Positions 15,114 to 23,198 of a DNA stretch of 31,384 bases are shown in pieces; position 1 is the stretch's first letter; every line of letters starts with the position of its first letter. The stretch is from Patescibacteria group bacterium (GTDB lineage Bacteria > Patescibacteriota > Minisyncoccia > JAHISW01 > Tagabacteraceae): NCBI GenBank assembly GCA_018817995.1, contig JAHISW010000046.1, forward strand, positions 1 through 31,384. Direction: 5' to 3'. Under the pieces are notes generated by a model that was given only the letters and a program-made list of their open reading frames with translations, did not search any database and was not told the origin of the DNA. The translations under genes were made by a program, and so were the position numbers.

Positions 15114-16106
15114 TTATTTGTTAATTGTTGATTTAACTAACTCCCACATTTCTGGATGGCCATTTTCTTTCAGCCAATACCACCATTCAACGCCCCATAA
15201 ATAGAAAGTATCAAAACCAGTGCCTTCAATATATTCCATCAATTCCTTAAATTTTTCAGGATTCATAGATACAAACTGTTCGTTTATATCCAAATCTTGA
15301 ATAAGCATCGGCCCCCACGGTTCTGCTTGTAGCTCAATTACAACGGAAGGTTTTTTGCCATATATAAAATCAATTATTCCGAGTTTCAGACGAAAAAAAG
15401 AAGGGGGAATGGGATATTTAAAATAACCAATCGTATCATTCCAGATGGTTCTATACATTGTTGTTCCAAAAATATCCGCCCGCTTATATGCTCTTGCCCA
15501 ATCGCCAAACTCCCCGCCATCCGTGATAATAATTGGTTTAGACGACAAAGATTTCACAAGTTTAATCTCCCCGTCCAAAAATTCTTTGTCTAATTCCGGA
15601 CATTCTCCAAAATTCAAAAACGGCTCGTTCTCCACCTGCCACGCCCAAACCGCAAAACTATCATCGTATCGTTTAACCGTCGTTTTAATATAATCCAGCA
15701 ATTTTTGAGATTTGATTTTTGAGATTTGAGATTGAACCCAAGTGGGTTCATGGCATTCCGGCCACCTCGGAACTTTTCTTCCCACAACCAAGACAACGTT
15801 TGCATTATGCGCTTCGGCAACTTCCATCATCCAGTCGGTGGACGAAAAATCAAACACGCCCTCTTCCCTTTCAACCTCGCTCCAATAAATAGGTATTCTG
15901 ATTAAATCAAAGCCCAAATCTTCAAAAATAGCTTCATAGGCTTTTTGCCAATCCAACCCCAAATCTTCTGCTTGAATTTTTGAATATGTCACCCCAAAAA
16001 TTTTTACTTCGGTTTGCGGTATCCTACAAACAAAAAAACAAATAACGCAAACAAGAAACGCAACGGCAATTATTAAAAAAATTAAAATTTTTTTTCTAAG
16101 TTTCAT
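15114..16106 (-). CDS. Membrane-anchored glycoside hydrolase, GH5/GH39/GH42-like TIM barrel
   Basis: A 330-residue protein. An N-terminal hydrophobic segment (about 7-27) is a signal anchor, so the catalytic domain should be outside the membrane. The clan GH-A pattern is visible: FDLIRIPIYWSEVEREEGVFDF on the early strands, acid/base Glu in WQVENEP, and a probable nucleophile Glu in VIELQAEPWG. The exact family is not certain. Residues near VQSQISKIKSQ come from an AT-rich repeat next to an 8-bp TGAACCCA palindrome and look inserted in frame. It overlaps the upstream permease gene by 4 nt (ATGA), so the two are cotranscribed: outside hydrolysis and a transporter, with the GH1 enzyme inside. 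Confidence 0.82.
   Translation of the reverse strand: MKLRKKILIFLIIAVAFLVCVICFFVCRIPQTEVKIFGVTYSKIQAEDLGLDWQKAYEAIFEDLGFDLIRIPIYWSEVEREEGVFDFSSTDWMMEVAEAHNANVVLVVGRKVPRWPECHEPTWVQSQISKIKSQKLLDYIKTTVKRYDDSFAVWAWQVENEPFLNFGECPELDKEFLDGEIKLVKSLSSKPIIITDGGEFGDWARAYKRADIFGTTMYRTIWNDTIGYFKYPIPPSFFRLKLGIIDFIYGKKPSVVIELQAEPWGPMLIQDLDINEQFVSMNPEKFKELMEYIEGTGFDTFYLWGVEWWYWLKENGHPEMWELVKSTINK
15703..15752. repeat. In-frame AT-rich repeat and palindrome within glycoside hydrolase
   Basis: Repeated TTTGAGATTTGA-type units run into a perfect palindrome TGAACCCA-AG-TGGGTTCA. The coding strand reads through in frame as HEPTWVQSQISKIKSQ. Similar Ser-Gln-Ile/Lys-rich stretches are a mark of small repeats in coding DNA. 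Confidence 0.6.
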
Positions 16107-16990
16107 AAAACAAGAAAAACAACCCCCAAAGAGATTAAAACTATGCCAATAATTTTTTGAAAGACCGATTTACGGGAAAAAGATTCTTTAATAAAATACG
16201 GATGCCAAAGATAAATAATAAAGGTCAAAATAAAAAGAAAAACATACTGAACCCCTTGTAACGCATTAATCATAGCAACGGGTCCCAGCAGAATAGCATA
16301 ATTCAAAACCAAAAAAGCTACGGCGCTCAAAGTTTTGTTGGAAGCAACCAACAAAAACAGACTATTTGGAAGTTTGAGAGGACTCTTGTTTAACAAAATC
16401 CTGAAAGAAGGAGACAAAAACACTATTAAAATAGTAAACAAAACGCCTGCCTGAACCCATATAAAACCATTCAAAAAAGAGCTGTCCAAAAACACAACTT
16501 TTCTGGTAAAAAAAGTGATGGCGAAAAAAACAGCGGCGCAAATTGAGTACACAGGAAATTTTGATTTATTTTCTTTTGTTTGAGTAAAAGCAAGTAATAC
16601 TCCACCCGCTATCAAAAACAAAAAACTAAGTACCCAAAAAACCGGCATTTCTTCTTTCAGAAAAAAATAAGATAAAGATAAAAGTAGAACGGGAGAAAGA
16701 CCGCCAATAATTGAAGTAGCCCTAACAACCCCGCCCCTATCCAACGCCGAGTAAAAGAAAAATATCGCAAGAAAAAAACTTGCGCCACCGGCAAAAGCAG
16801 TCAAGGTCGTCCCAAACGACAAAAAAGAAAAACAAAAGGGCCACAAAACAAAAACAATTGAACTCATCACCCCAACATAAAAAGCGTAGACCAAGGGATT
16901 TTTCACTCTTCTGGTTAAAAGAAACTTGTCCGCAATCGCGACTACTGAATTCAAAAAATAAGAAAAGACTGCTAAAAATACCCACATCAT
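16103..16990 (-). CDS. EamA/DMT-family permease
   Basis: A membrane protein of about 295 residues with ten likely transmembrane helices in two EamA-type halves (GGVVRATSIIGGLSPVLLLSLSYFFLKEEMP in the first half, the matching GPVAMINALQGVQYVFLF in the second). The drug/metabolite transporter superfamily moves small molecules; the substrate is unknown. ATG 16990 overlaps the trmD stop as ATGA and is preferred to GTG 17005. The stop overlaps the glycoside hydrolase start in the same way. Tight coupling with the two hydrolases suggests sugar-related transport, by context only. Confidence 0.88.
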   Translation of the reverse strand: MMWVFLAVFSYFLNSVVAIADKFLLTRRVKNPLVYAFYVGVMSSIVFVLWPFCFSFLSFGTTLTAFAGGASFFLAIFFFYSALDRGGVVRATSIIGGLSPVLLLSLSYFFLKEEMPVFWVLSFLFLIAGGVLLAFTQTKENKSKFPVYSICAAVFFAITFFTRKVVFLDSSFLNGFIWVQAGVLFTILIVFLSPSFRILLNKSPLKLPNSLFLLVASNKTLSAVAFLVLNYAILLGPVAMINALQGVQYVFLFILTFIIYLWHPYFIKESFSRKSVFQKIIGIVLISLGVVFLVL

Positions 16991-17658
16991 ATTATTTTGC
17001 GCCACTCTTTTATTTTTTTGTGATCCCCAGAAAGAAGGACCCTCGGAACTCGATATTTTTTATCTTTATATTTGATAACTTCTGGTCTTGTATACACAGA
17101 ATAAGACCCTTTTATTTCTTCAAGAGAATCCTTACTGCCCAAAACGCCAGGAATGTGTCTAGCCACAGCGTCCGCAATCGTCATTGCGGGCAACTCTCCG
17201 CCAGTTAAAATATACGGGCCGATCGATAACTCTTGAACCATGAATCCTAAATTACGAATTATGGATTTTAAACGTTCATCTATGCCTTCGTATCGTCCGC
17301 ATATTAATAAAATATCATTGCAATTTTTTGCCAAATTGCGAGCTGTGGCTTGTGTGAACTGTTTCCCGCTTGCAGAGAGTAAAATTATTTTTGTCTTCTT
17401 AATTCTTAATTCATTATTCTTAATTCTTTTCAGGGCCAATTGCACTGCCCTTATAATCGGCTCCGCTTTCATCACCATACCCGCCCCACCACCAAAAGGA
17501 CGGTCATCCACTGTCTTGTGTTTGTTTTTTGAAAAATCGCGTATGTTATGAATTTTTATTCTAATTAAATTCTCTTTTTGGGCACGCTTCAAAACAGACA
17601 CGCCAAAATAACTCTCAAGCACCTCTGGAAAAATTGTAAAAATATGAAAAACCATCAT
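16987..17658 (-). CDS. trmD: tRNA (guanine-37-N1) methyltransferase
   Basis: A 223-residue SPOUT-fold enzyme that uses S-adenosylmethionine to methylate G37 of tRNAs, preventing frameshifts. The N-terminus FHIFTIFPEVLESYFGVSVL, GGGAGMVMKAEP, CGRYEGIDER and ELSIGPYILTGGELPAM of the trefoil knot are present. Two stretches are extra relative to the family: KRIKNNELRIKK (about 77-88) and KSIIRNLGFMV (about 131-141, just before the knot signature); both are coded by AT-rich repeat-like DNA. It has its own extended -10 promoter, 7 nt before ATG 17658. In many bacteria it sits with rpsP, khpA, rimM and rplS; only the first two are close here and the last two are missing. Confidence 0.96.
   Translation of the reverse strand: MMVFHIFTIFPEVLESYFGVSVLKRAQKENLIRIKIHNIRDFSKNKHKTVDDRPFGGGAGMVMKAEPIIRAVQLALKRIKNNELRIKKTKIILLSASGKQFTQATARNLAKNCNDILLICGRYEGIDERLKSIIRNLGFMVQELSIGPYILTGGELPAMTIADAVARHIPGVLGSKDSLEEIKGSYSVYTRPEVIKYKDKKYRVPRVLLSGDHKKIKEWRKII
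17253..17275. repeat. AT-rich in-frame insert in trmD (second)
   Basis: Sequence of the AATTACGAATTATGGATTTT type, coding KSIIRNLGFMV in place of the short loop normally found between GIDER and ELSIG. Bounds are approximate. Confidence 0.55.
17397..17429. repeat. AT-rich in-frame insert in trmD (first)
   Basis: Repeated CTTAATTC units; the coding strand reads KRIKNNELRIKK in frame. The same type of repeat occurs in murB (31337-31375). Confidence 0.65.
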
Positions 17659-17665
17659 GTCCCTA

Positions 17666-17674
17666 ATTATAACA
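17666..17674 (-). promoter_or_regulatory. Extended -10 promoter of trmD
   Basis: TGTTATAAT on the minus strand with 7 nt to ATG 17658, so the transcript probably starts at the start codon. It follows the khpA terminator directly. Confidence 0.6.
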
Positions 17675-17675
17675 C

Positions 17676-17711
17676 AAAAAATCGCCCCGTTGTACGTCGG
17701 GACGACTTTTT
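17676..17711 (-). terminator. Terminator after khpA
   Basis: TCGTCCCG / CGGGGCGA arms (one G-U wobble) around an 8-nt loop, followed on the minus strand by a run of six T. The plus strand has five T after the hairpin as well. Confidence 0.85.
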
Positions 17712-17732
17712 GTCATAAATTCTTAAATGAAA

Positions 17733-18071
17733 TTAGAGTTTAAGGTCTTCGACAACATCATCTACACTTTCACTCACACTACCTGTGCTAACTCTAGGCG
17801 CAGATACCCTACTACTCCCAGCTGGCTCCTCAATCTTCAAATTAACACGAGCTTGATTCTTCAAACCAACAACTCTAAGAAGGTTTCGGATAGCTTTAGC
17901 CGTGTTGCCATTTCGGCCGATGATTTTACCCATGTCCACTTGGTCAAGCTTTAAACTTAGCAAGACACCCATTTCATCAACCTTGCGTTCTACCTTAACA
18001 GCTTCGGGAACATCAACTAATGCCTTAACGACATATTCAAGAAATTCCTCGTCTTTAAACTTTCCTGCCAT
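17733..18071 (-). CDS. khpA: KH-domain RNA-binding protein KhpA
   Basis: A 112-residue protein with one type II KH domain (about 1-83). The GxxG loop is G52-R-N-G55 in KIIGRNGNTAKAIR, followed by LLRVVGLKNQARVNLKI. The C-terminal 30 residues are a Ser/Val/acidic tail beyond the usual roughly 76-residue KhpA. KhpA pairs with KhpB in other bacteria to bind many RNAs and affect division and wall growth. It follows rpsP by about 80 nt, the standard order, and ends with a terminator. Confidence 0.92.
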   Translation of the reverse strand: MAGKFKDEEFLEYVVKALVDVPEAVKVERKVDEMGVLLSLKLDQVDMGKIIGRNGNTAKAIRNLLRVVGLKNQARVNLKIEEPAGSSRVSAPRVSTGSVSESVDDVVEDLKL

Positions 18072-18153
18072 GTTGTATTATCTGTTAAACTGGTAATTCC
18101 CACTTTATTCGACCTTCTACTATACGTACACTATGCCTAGATTAAAGAAAAAG

Positions 18154-18459
18154 TCAAGGCTTCTTCTCTTCGGGTCGTTCTTCTTTTTTCTTGACGCTAG
18201 AAACATTTATCTTCTTTCCTTTTGTTATACCCTCGCTAACAAACAAGTTGTGAACAACATCAGAAACTTGCGCGCCTTTTGAAATCCAAAACTTTATACG
18301 ATCATCCTTCAGCGCCAAACTTGTTTTGATGCGCGGGTTATAAAAACCAAGATTTTCCAAATAAACCCCGCTTCTGGGAGCTCTCCTCGAATCAGTTACT
18401 ACAACCCTAAAACTTGGGTCATGTTTCCTGCCAATGCGGGTTAATCTTATCTTTAACAT
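18154..18459 (-). CDS. rpsP: 30S ribosomal protein bS16
   Basis: A 101-residue bS16, an assembly protein of the 30S body. MLKIRLTRIGRKHDPSFRVV opens the family sequence and RAPRSGVYLENLGFYNP follows; the tail is Lys/Glu-rich. ATG 18459 is chosen on this match; an in-frame start further upstream would overlap the promoter. A good promoter lies 10 nt upstream. Confidence 0.97.
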   Translation of the reverse strand: MLKIRLTRIGRKHDPSFRVVVTDSRRAPRSGVYLENLGFYNPRIKTSLALKDDRIKFWISKGAQVSDVVHNLFVSEGITKGKKINVSSVKKKEERPEEKKP

Positions 18460-18469
18460 ATTGTGCTCT

Positions 18470-18497
18470 ATTATATCAATAAAACAAAAACGGTCAA
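18470..18497 (-). promoter_or_regulatory. rpsP promoter
   Basis: TTGACC (18492-18497), a 16-nt spacer and TATAAT (18470-18475) with an upstream TG (TGATATAAT). This is the best full promoter in the window. The 5' leader would be only about 4 nt. Confidence 0.75.
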
Positions 18498-18503
18498 CCA
18501 TTT

Positions 18504-20489
18504 TTACACATCCAAATTTTGCACCGACTTAGCATGGGTCTGGATGAATTGTTTCCGAGGAGCGACTTCTTTGCCCATCAAAATATCAAATGTCCGATCG
18601 GCGTCTTCGGCATCTTCAATGGCTACCTTTTTCAAAACACGTTTAGCCGGATCCATGGTTGTTTCCCACAATTGCATTGGGTTCATTTCGCCAAGACCTT
18701 TGTACCTTTGTATCCTAACCCCGCTCCCCGCAAATTGCGCAACAATTTTATCTTTTGCCTCTTCATCATATGCATAAAGAATCGTTTTCCCAGATTGAAC
18801 TTTGTAAAGAGGAGGTTGAGCTATATAGAGATACCCGCCCTCAATAATTTGTTTGAAATACCTATAAAACAAAGTGAGCAGGAGCGTGCGGATATGTGAA
18901 CCATCAACATCCGCGTCTGTCGCTATAATAATGCGATGATATCTTAATTTAGAAATATCAAAATCATCGGCAATGGCAGTCCCCATAGCAATAATAAGCG
19001 CTTTTACTTCTTTTGAAGAAAGCATTTTGTCAAAACGAGCCCTCTCAACATTCATAATCTTGCCTTTTAATGGAAGTATAGCCTGAAACCTTCTGTCCCT
19101 TCCTTGTTTACAACTACCGCCAGCGCTATCTCCCTCGACAATAAACAGCTCCGATTCTTCAGCATTTTTTGTCTGGCAATCGGCCAATTTACCCGGCAAT
19201 GTTAAGCCATCCAAAACGCCCTTTCGTAAAACGCTCTCTTTAGCCGCCTTAGCCGCCTTCCTTGCCCTAAGAGCCAAGAAAACCTTTTCAATAATATCCT
19301 TAGCATCACGAGGGTTTTCTTCAAGAAAGTATGAAAAAGCTTCTGAAAATACGCTTTCCGTAACAGTACGGGCCTCGGGATTTCCCAGTTTTGCCTTTGT
19401 TTGTCCCTCAAACTGAGGTTCTTTTAACTTGATAGAAATGATTGCTGTCAAACCCTCGCGGACATCATCTCCCGTAAAATTATCATTGGCATCTTTTATA
19501 ATTCCCCCTTTTTTGGCATATTCATTAAGAGTTCTGGTGAGAGCTGTTCTAAAACCGGTCACATGCATCCCGCCTTCAGGTGTGTAAATATTGTTGGCAA
19601 AACTCATTTCTCTTGCCTGAAGGTCGTCAACATATTGAAGACCAACCTCAACAAGCATATTGTGTCCTTCCACCTCTTTTGCAATATAAAAAATCTTTGA
19701 ATGCACAACATTCATATCCCTATTCAAATAAGAAACATATGAATGAACACCTCCTTCAAAGTAAAAAGAATATGATTTGTGCAAAACGACATCCTCTCCC
19801 CTCTCGTCGCGAATACTAATTCTTATCCCCCTAACCAAATACGCTTGCTGTCTAAGGTGTTTCAAAATATGATTCCAATCAAAAGATGGAAGAATTTTAG
19901 ATTTGACACCTTCGTCGGAAACAGATCCAAATATTTCGTCGTCCGGCTCAAACATAACAGAAGTTCCGGTTTTTTCACATTTGCCAACTTTTTTTGTTTT
20001 ATAAACGGGCTTACCCCTCTTATATTCCTGCGCCCACAGCGCTCCGTCCCTACAAACTTCAACCTTAAGATTCTTTGACAAAGCGTTCACCACAGAAACG
20101 CCAACACCATGGAGTCCTCCCGAAATTTTATATGAATCACCCCCAAACTTCCCGCCAGCGTGAAGTGTCGTCATAACCGTTTCAAGAGCAGACTTTTTCG
20201 TTTGCTTGTGGATATCAACGGGTATGCCTCTCCCGTTGTCGGTAACTTTTACATTATGATTCGGCAAAAAAACGATATCTATCTTGTCGGCATAACCCGC
20301 CATTGCCTCGTCAATGGAATTGTCAACAACTTCCCAAACCAAATGATGAAGACCATCTACTCCGGTTGACCCAACATACATACCCGGCCTTTTTCTAACA
20401 GGTTCAAGCCCTTCTAGGACATAAATATCCTTAGCGTCGTAATTGCTGCTCTGCTTGCTTGTTTTATTTATTTTTTTCTCACTTCCCAT
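18504..20489 (-). CDS. gyrB: DNA gyrase subunit B
   Basis: A 661-residue type IIA topoisomerase ATPase subunit that forms A2B2 gyrase for negative supercoiling. The GHKL ATPase shows EVVDNSIDEAMAG (about 53-65), DNGRGIPVDIH and GGLHGVGVSVVNALS; the TOPRIM domain has EGDSAGG and ATDADVDGSHIRTLLLTLFYRYF; the end RKQFIQTHAK is standard. The gyrase rather than topo IV call rests on the HIRTLLLTLFYR form. It begins within the last 22 nt of pheT, so it is cotranscribed with pheST. gyrA is not in the window. Confidence 0.96.
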   Translation of the reverse strand: MGSEKKINKTSKQSSNYDAKDIYVLEGLEPVRKRPGMYVGSTGVDGLHHLVWEVVDNSIDEAMAGYADKIDIVFLPNHNVKVTDNGRGIPVDIHKQTKKSALETVMTTLHAGGKFGGDSYKISGGLHGVGVSVVNALSKNLKVEVCRDGALWAQEYKRGKPVYKTKKVGKCEKTGTSVMFEPDDEIFGSVSDEGVKSKILPSFDWNHILKHLRQQAYLVRGIRISIRDERGEDVVLHKSYSFYFEGGVHSYVSYLNRDMNVVHSKIFYIAKEVEGHNMLVEVGLQYVDDLQAREMSFANNIYTPEGGMHVTGFRTALTRTLNEYAKKGGIIKDANDNFTGDDVREGLTAIISIKLKEPQFEGQTKAKLGNPEARTVTESVFSEAFSYFLEENPRDAKDIIEKVFLALRARKAAKAAKESVLRKGVLDGLTLPGKLADCQTKNAEESELFIVEGDSAGGSCKQGRDRRFQAILPLKGKIMNVERARFDKMLSSKEVKALIIAMGTAIADDFDISKLRYHRIIIATDADVDGSHIRTLLLTLFYRYFKQIIEGGYLYIAQPPLYKVQSGKTILYAYDEEAKDKIVAQFAGSGVRIQRYKGLGEMNPMQLWETTMDPAKRVLKKVAIEDAEDADRTFDILMGKEVAPRKQFIQTHAKSVQNLDV

Positions 20490-22393
20490 TGTATATTTTC
20501 GTCTAACGCCTTAATAATTTTATCCATAATATCTCCGACCTCTTTGTCTGTTAAAGTTTTATCAAAACTTTGGAATATCAAGCGAAAGGCCAAGCTTTTT
20601 CTGCCCCCGTCCGGTGGCGCGTACTCATCAAATAAATCAGTGTCAACAAGAAGTTCCCCTCCTGTATTTTCTATTATATCCACCACATCAACAATTTGCG
20701 TACCCTCCGGAACAAAAAGAGAAACATCTCTTATTATGGCAGGATACTTGGAAAACGGTTTATATTCAATATCCCCCTCGCCAAAACCCACCACTTCCGG
20801 CATCTCAATGTTTTCCTTTGTAAGTTCTACGATTCTTTCCAAATCAACTTCAAAAACATTCCTGCGTACGCACCCATCAAACTCCCCTATTTCCGCTATG
20901 CCCAATTTATTCAAAAATTCTTCGATTGCGCCTTTTATTTCTTGCAAAATTTCTTCTCCTGTTCTTTTTCTATTAGCAATAATAATTGCGACATGAGTTT
21001 TCTCGCCCAAATTGTTATCAAAAACTTTTCCTATCTCAAAAAACTTTATTTCATCAAGCTTGGGATTTTTTAATAAATTCTCCGCAACTTTATCTACTAA
21101 CCCAGTTTTTAAATTCATTCTCAAAAATTCTTTGTCTCTAGATATCGGATTTTCCAATTCAACCTTCCCTATTTTTGAAAAAGAATAATTGTAAACCTCC
21201 GAAAAACCCATGTCTACTAAAATACCCTTCATAAAATTCGAAAAGAAATATTCCTCATTTCTCTCGGAAGTGGTTAGCGATTCTTCCGGCATCTTGGATT
21301 TTATATTTTCATATCCGTAAATTCTGGCCACTTCCTCTATAACATCCTCTTTTATTTTGATATCCGTTCTCTCCCTTGGCGCAAACACGGAGAATCTTTC
21401 TTTTTCCCGGTCAACCTTAAAGCCAAGATTTATCAAAATCTTTTTTATGTCAGAGCTTTTTATTTTTTCTCCCAGCAATTTTAAAACATCATCTTCCGTA
21501 AAAAAAATCCGAGAGAAGATAGGTTTGTTAGGGCAAAAATCAACATTCGTCGCCGCCACATCCCCTTTCGCAATCTCGCTCAACAGTTGCGCCGTTCTCT
21601 CAATCGCAATTTCCGGCAGGATAAGAGAAATTCCGTGTTCAAACCGGAAAGAAGCATCCGTCTGAATACCGATTTCGCGCGAAGTTTGGCGTATATCGGC
21701 AGGATTAAATATGGCAGCCTCAATGACAAGAGCTTCGGTCCCCTCGTTTATTCCGGATTTTTTGCCTCCTTTTATTCCGGCAACCGCCATGGGTTCTTTC
21801 TCGTCGGCGATGACAAGCATGTTTGGAGACAGAGCAACATGCTGCCCGCTCAATGTCTCCATCTTTTCTCCGCTTTCGGCTTTTCTCACAACAATTTTTC
21901 CTCCGCTTATTTTTTTCAGGTCAAAAGCATGCAGAGGCTGTCCGGTTTCAAGCATAACGTAATTGGTTATATCCACAACATTGTTTATTGATTTTTGTCC
22001 GACAGAGACCAGCCTTTCTTTAAGCCAGTCGGGAGAGGGACCTATTTTCGGATTTTTTACAAGCAAGGCGATGTAACGAAAACAACTATCCGGATTTTCC
22101 ACCTCAACACTCACATAATCTTCCGTGCGCAATTTTGGGTTTTTTTCAAATTTTGGAATTTCAAAACTTAAATTTTCTCCGAAGAAAACAGCGCATTCTT
22201 TTGCCATACCAAAATGAGACGAGCAGTCGGAAACTCTATTGGGAAGAACATCAATACTTAAAAGATAGTCATCCCCAACTTTTTCAGGCTTGTCTGTTTC
22301 AAAACTGCGCGTCGTCAAAAGATCAGCCAGTTCATCTGGCTTGGGAAGGGGTTCTTTAAAATAGGATTGTAACCAATTATATGAAAACTTCAT
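20468..22393 (-). CDS. pheT: Phenylalanine-tRNA ligase beta subunit, short form
   Basis: A 641-residue PheT, about 150 short of the common form. The N-terminal 40 residues run straight into LLSIDVLPNRVSDCSSHFGMAKE, so the EMAP/tRNA-binding domain normally inserted here is absent. B3/B4 editing residues (DITNYVMLETGQPLHAFDL), B5 and the catalytic-like core remain. The C-terminal anticodon-binding domain is present (FSKYPAIIRDVSLFVPEG to the end). Such short PheT proteins are seen in reduced genomes. It starts 1 nt after pheS and overlaps gyrB. Confidence 0.95.
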   Translation of the reverse strand: MKFSYNWLQSYFKEPLPKPDELADLLTTRSFETDKPEKVGDDYLLSIDVLPNRVSDCSSHFGMAKECAVFFGENLSFEIPKFEKNPKLRTEDYVSVEVENPDSCFRYIALLVKNPKIGPSPDWLKERLVSVGQKSINNVVDITNYVMLETGQPLHAFDLKKISGGKIVVRKAESGEKMETLSGQHVALSPNMLVIADEKEPMAVAGIKGGKKSGINEGTEALVIEAAIFNPADIRQTSREIGIQTDASFRFEHGISLILPEIAIERTAQLLSEIAKGDVAATNVDFCPNKPIFSRIFFTEDDVLKLLGEKIKSSDIKKILINLGFKVDREKERFSVFAPRERTDIKIKEDVIEEVARIYGYENIKSKMPEESLTTSERNEEYFFSNFMKGILVDMGFSEVYNYSFSKIGKVELENPISRDKEFLRMNLKTGLVDKVAENLLKNPKLDEIKFFEIGKVFDNNLGEKTHVAIIIANRKRTGEEILQEIKGAIEEFLNKLGIAEIGEFDGCVRRNVFEVDLERIVELTKENIEMPEVVGFGEGDIEYKPFSKYPAIIRDVSLFVPEGTQIVDVVDIIENTGGELLVDTDLFDEYAPPDGGRKSLAFRLIFQSFDKTLTDKEVGDIMDKIIKALDENIQWEVRKK

Positions 22394-22394
22394 C

Positions 22395-23075
22395 TTAAAA
22401 TTGCCTTAAAAACCTCATATCACTTCCATAAAATAATCTTATGTCGTCAATTTTGTACTTAAGCATCGCCACCCTGTCTATCCCCACACCAAAAGCAAAC
22501 CCCTGCCATTCATTTGGGTCAATTTTTACATTTTTCAGAACTTGAGGATGAACCATGCCCGCCCCCGCTATCTCCAGCCATTTGCCTTTCAATTTCATAT
22601 CAACCTCAATCCCCGGTTCAACAAAAGGAAAGTAACTTGGACGAAATCTGATTTCAATTTTGTCATCGGAGAAAAGTTTTTTTAAAAACATTTCTAAAAC
22701 ACCCTTTAAGTTGGACATATTAATGTCCTTGCCAATCATCAAGCACTCCATCTGATTAAACTGAATTTCATGCGTGCTGTCCGTTGCTTCATAGCGATAG
22801 CATCTTCCCGGGACAACAATTTGAAAGGGCGGATTGTTTTTCTCCATATACCTAATCTGCATCGGGCTTGTGTGTGTCCGAAGAAGATTTCCATTTTTAA
22901 GCCAGAATGTGTCCCACATATCTCTTGCCGGATGGTTTTTGGGAATATTTAAGGCATCAAAATTATAATATTCCGTTTCGACATCGAGCCCCAAAACAAC
23001 CTCAAAACCCATTGACTGGAAGATGTCAGTCATCTGTTTGGTAACCCGAGTTAAGGGATGTAAATGCCCCTTCAT
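22395..23075 (-). CDS. pheS: Phenylalanine-tRNA ligase alpha subunit, N-terminally reduced
   Basis: A 226-residue class II aminoacyl-tRNA synthetase catalytic subunit that charges tRNA-Phe with PheT. It begins MKGHLHPLTRV, the point where the catalytic domain starts in ordinary PheS of about 330-350 residues, so the N-terminal coiled-coil arm that contacts tRNA is missing. Motif 2 (RCYRYEATDSTHEIQFNQME) and motif 3 (GFAFGVGIDRVAML) are intact. The start at 23075 follows a good -10 box by 9 nt; the in-frame sequence upstream contains the promoter and is not arm-like, so the reduction is real unless the arm is coded elsewhere. Confidence 0.94.
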   Translation of the reverse strand: MKGHLHPLTRVTKQMTDIFQSMGFEVVLGLDVETEYYNFDALNIPKNHPARDMWDTFWLKNGNLLRTHTSPMQIRYMEKNNPPFQIVVPGRCYRYEATDSTHEIQFNQMECLMIGKDINMSNLKGVLEMFLKKLFSDDKIEIRFRPSYFPFVEPGIEVDMKLKGKWLEIAGAGMVHPQVLKNVKIDPNEWQGFAFGVGIDRVAMLKYKIDDIRLFYGSDMRFLRQF

Positions 23076-23084
23076 AATACACAA

Positions 23085-23113
23085 ATTATAGCTCAAAACA
23101 CTGCAGAAAACAA
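23085..23113 (-). promoter_or_regulatory. pheS-pheT-gyrB promoter
   Basis: TTGTTT (23108-23113), a 17-nt spacer and TATAAT (23085-23090), 9 nt before the pheS ATG. No T-box or leader peptide fits in so short a leader. Confidence 0.6.
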
Positions 23114-23121
23114 GTGGATTT

Positions 23122-23149
23122 TTGACAAAAAAAGACAAAATGATAACAT
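23122..23149 (+). promoter_or_regulatory. Promoter of the YdjM-like gene
   Basis: A perfect TTGACA (23122-23127) with 16 nt to TAACAT (23144-23149). A leader of about 40 nt ends in AAAGGGGG before the ATG. It is back to back with the pheS promoter. Confidence 0.45.
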
Positions 23150-23198
23150 CTAAACAAGGACGGAAACGCACATTAAAAACAAAAAAGGGGGCGCCACA

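Noticed and set aside
16991..17005. GTG start for the EamA permease
   Set aside because: ATG 16990 gives the ATGA overlap with trmD seen at other joints and a normal N-terminal helix.
22396..23171. Longer PheS starting at 23171
   Set aside because: The extra residues are hydrophobic, unlike the PheS arm, and include the pheS promoter.
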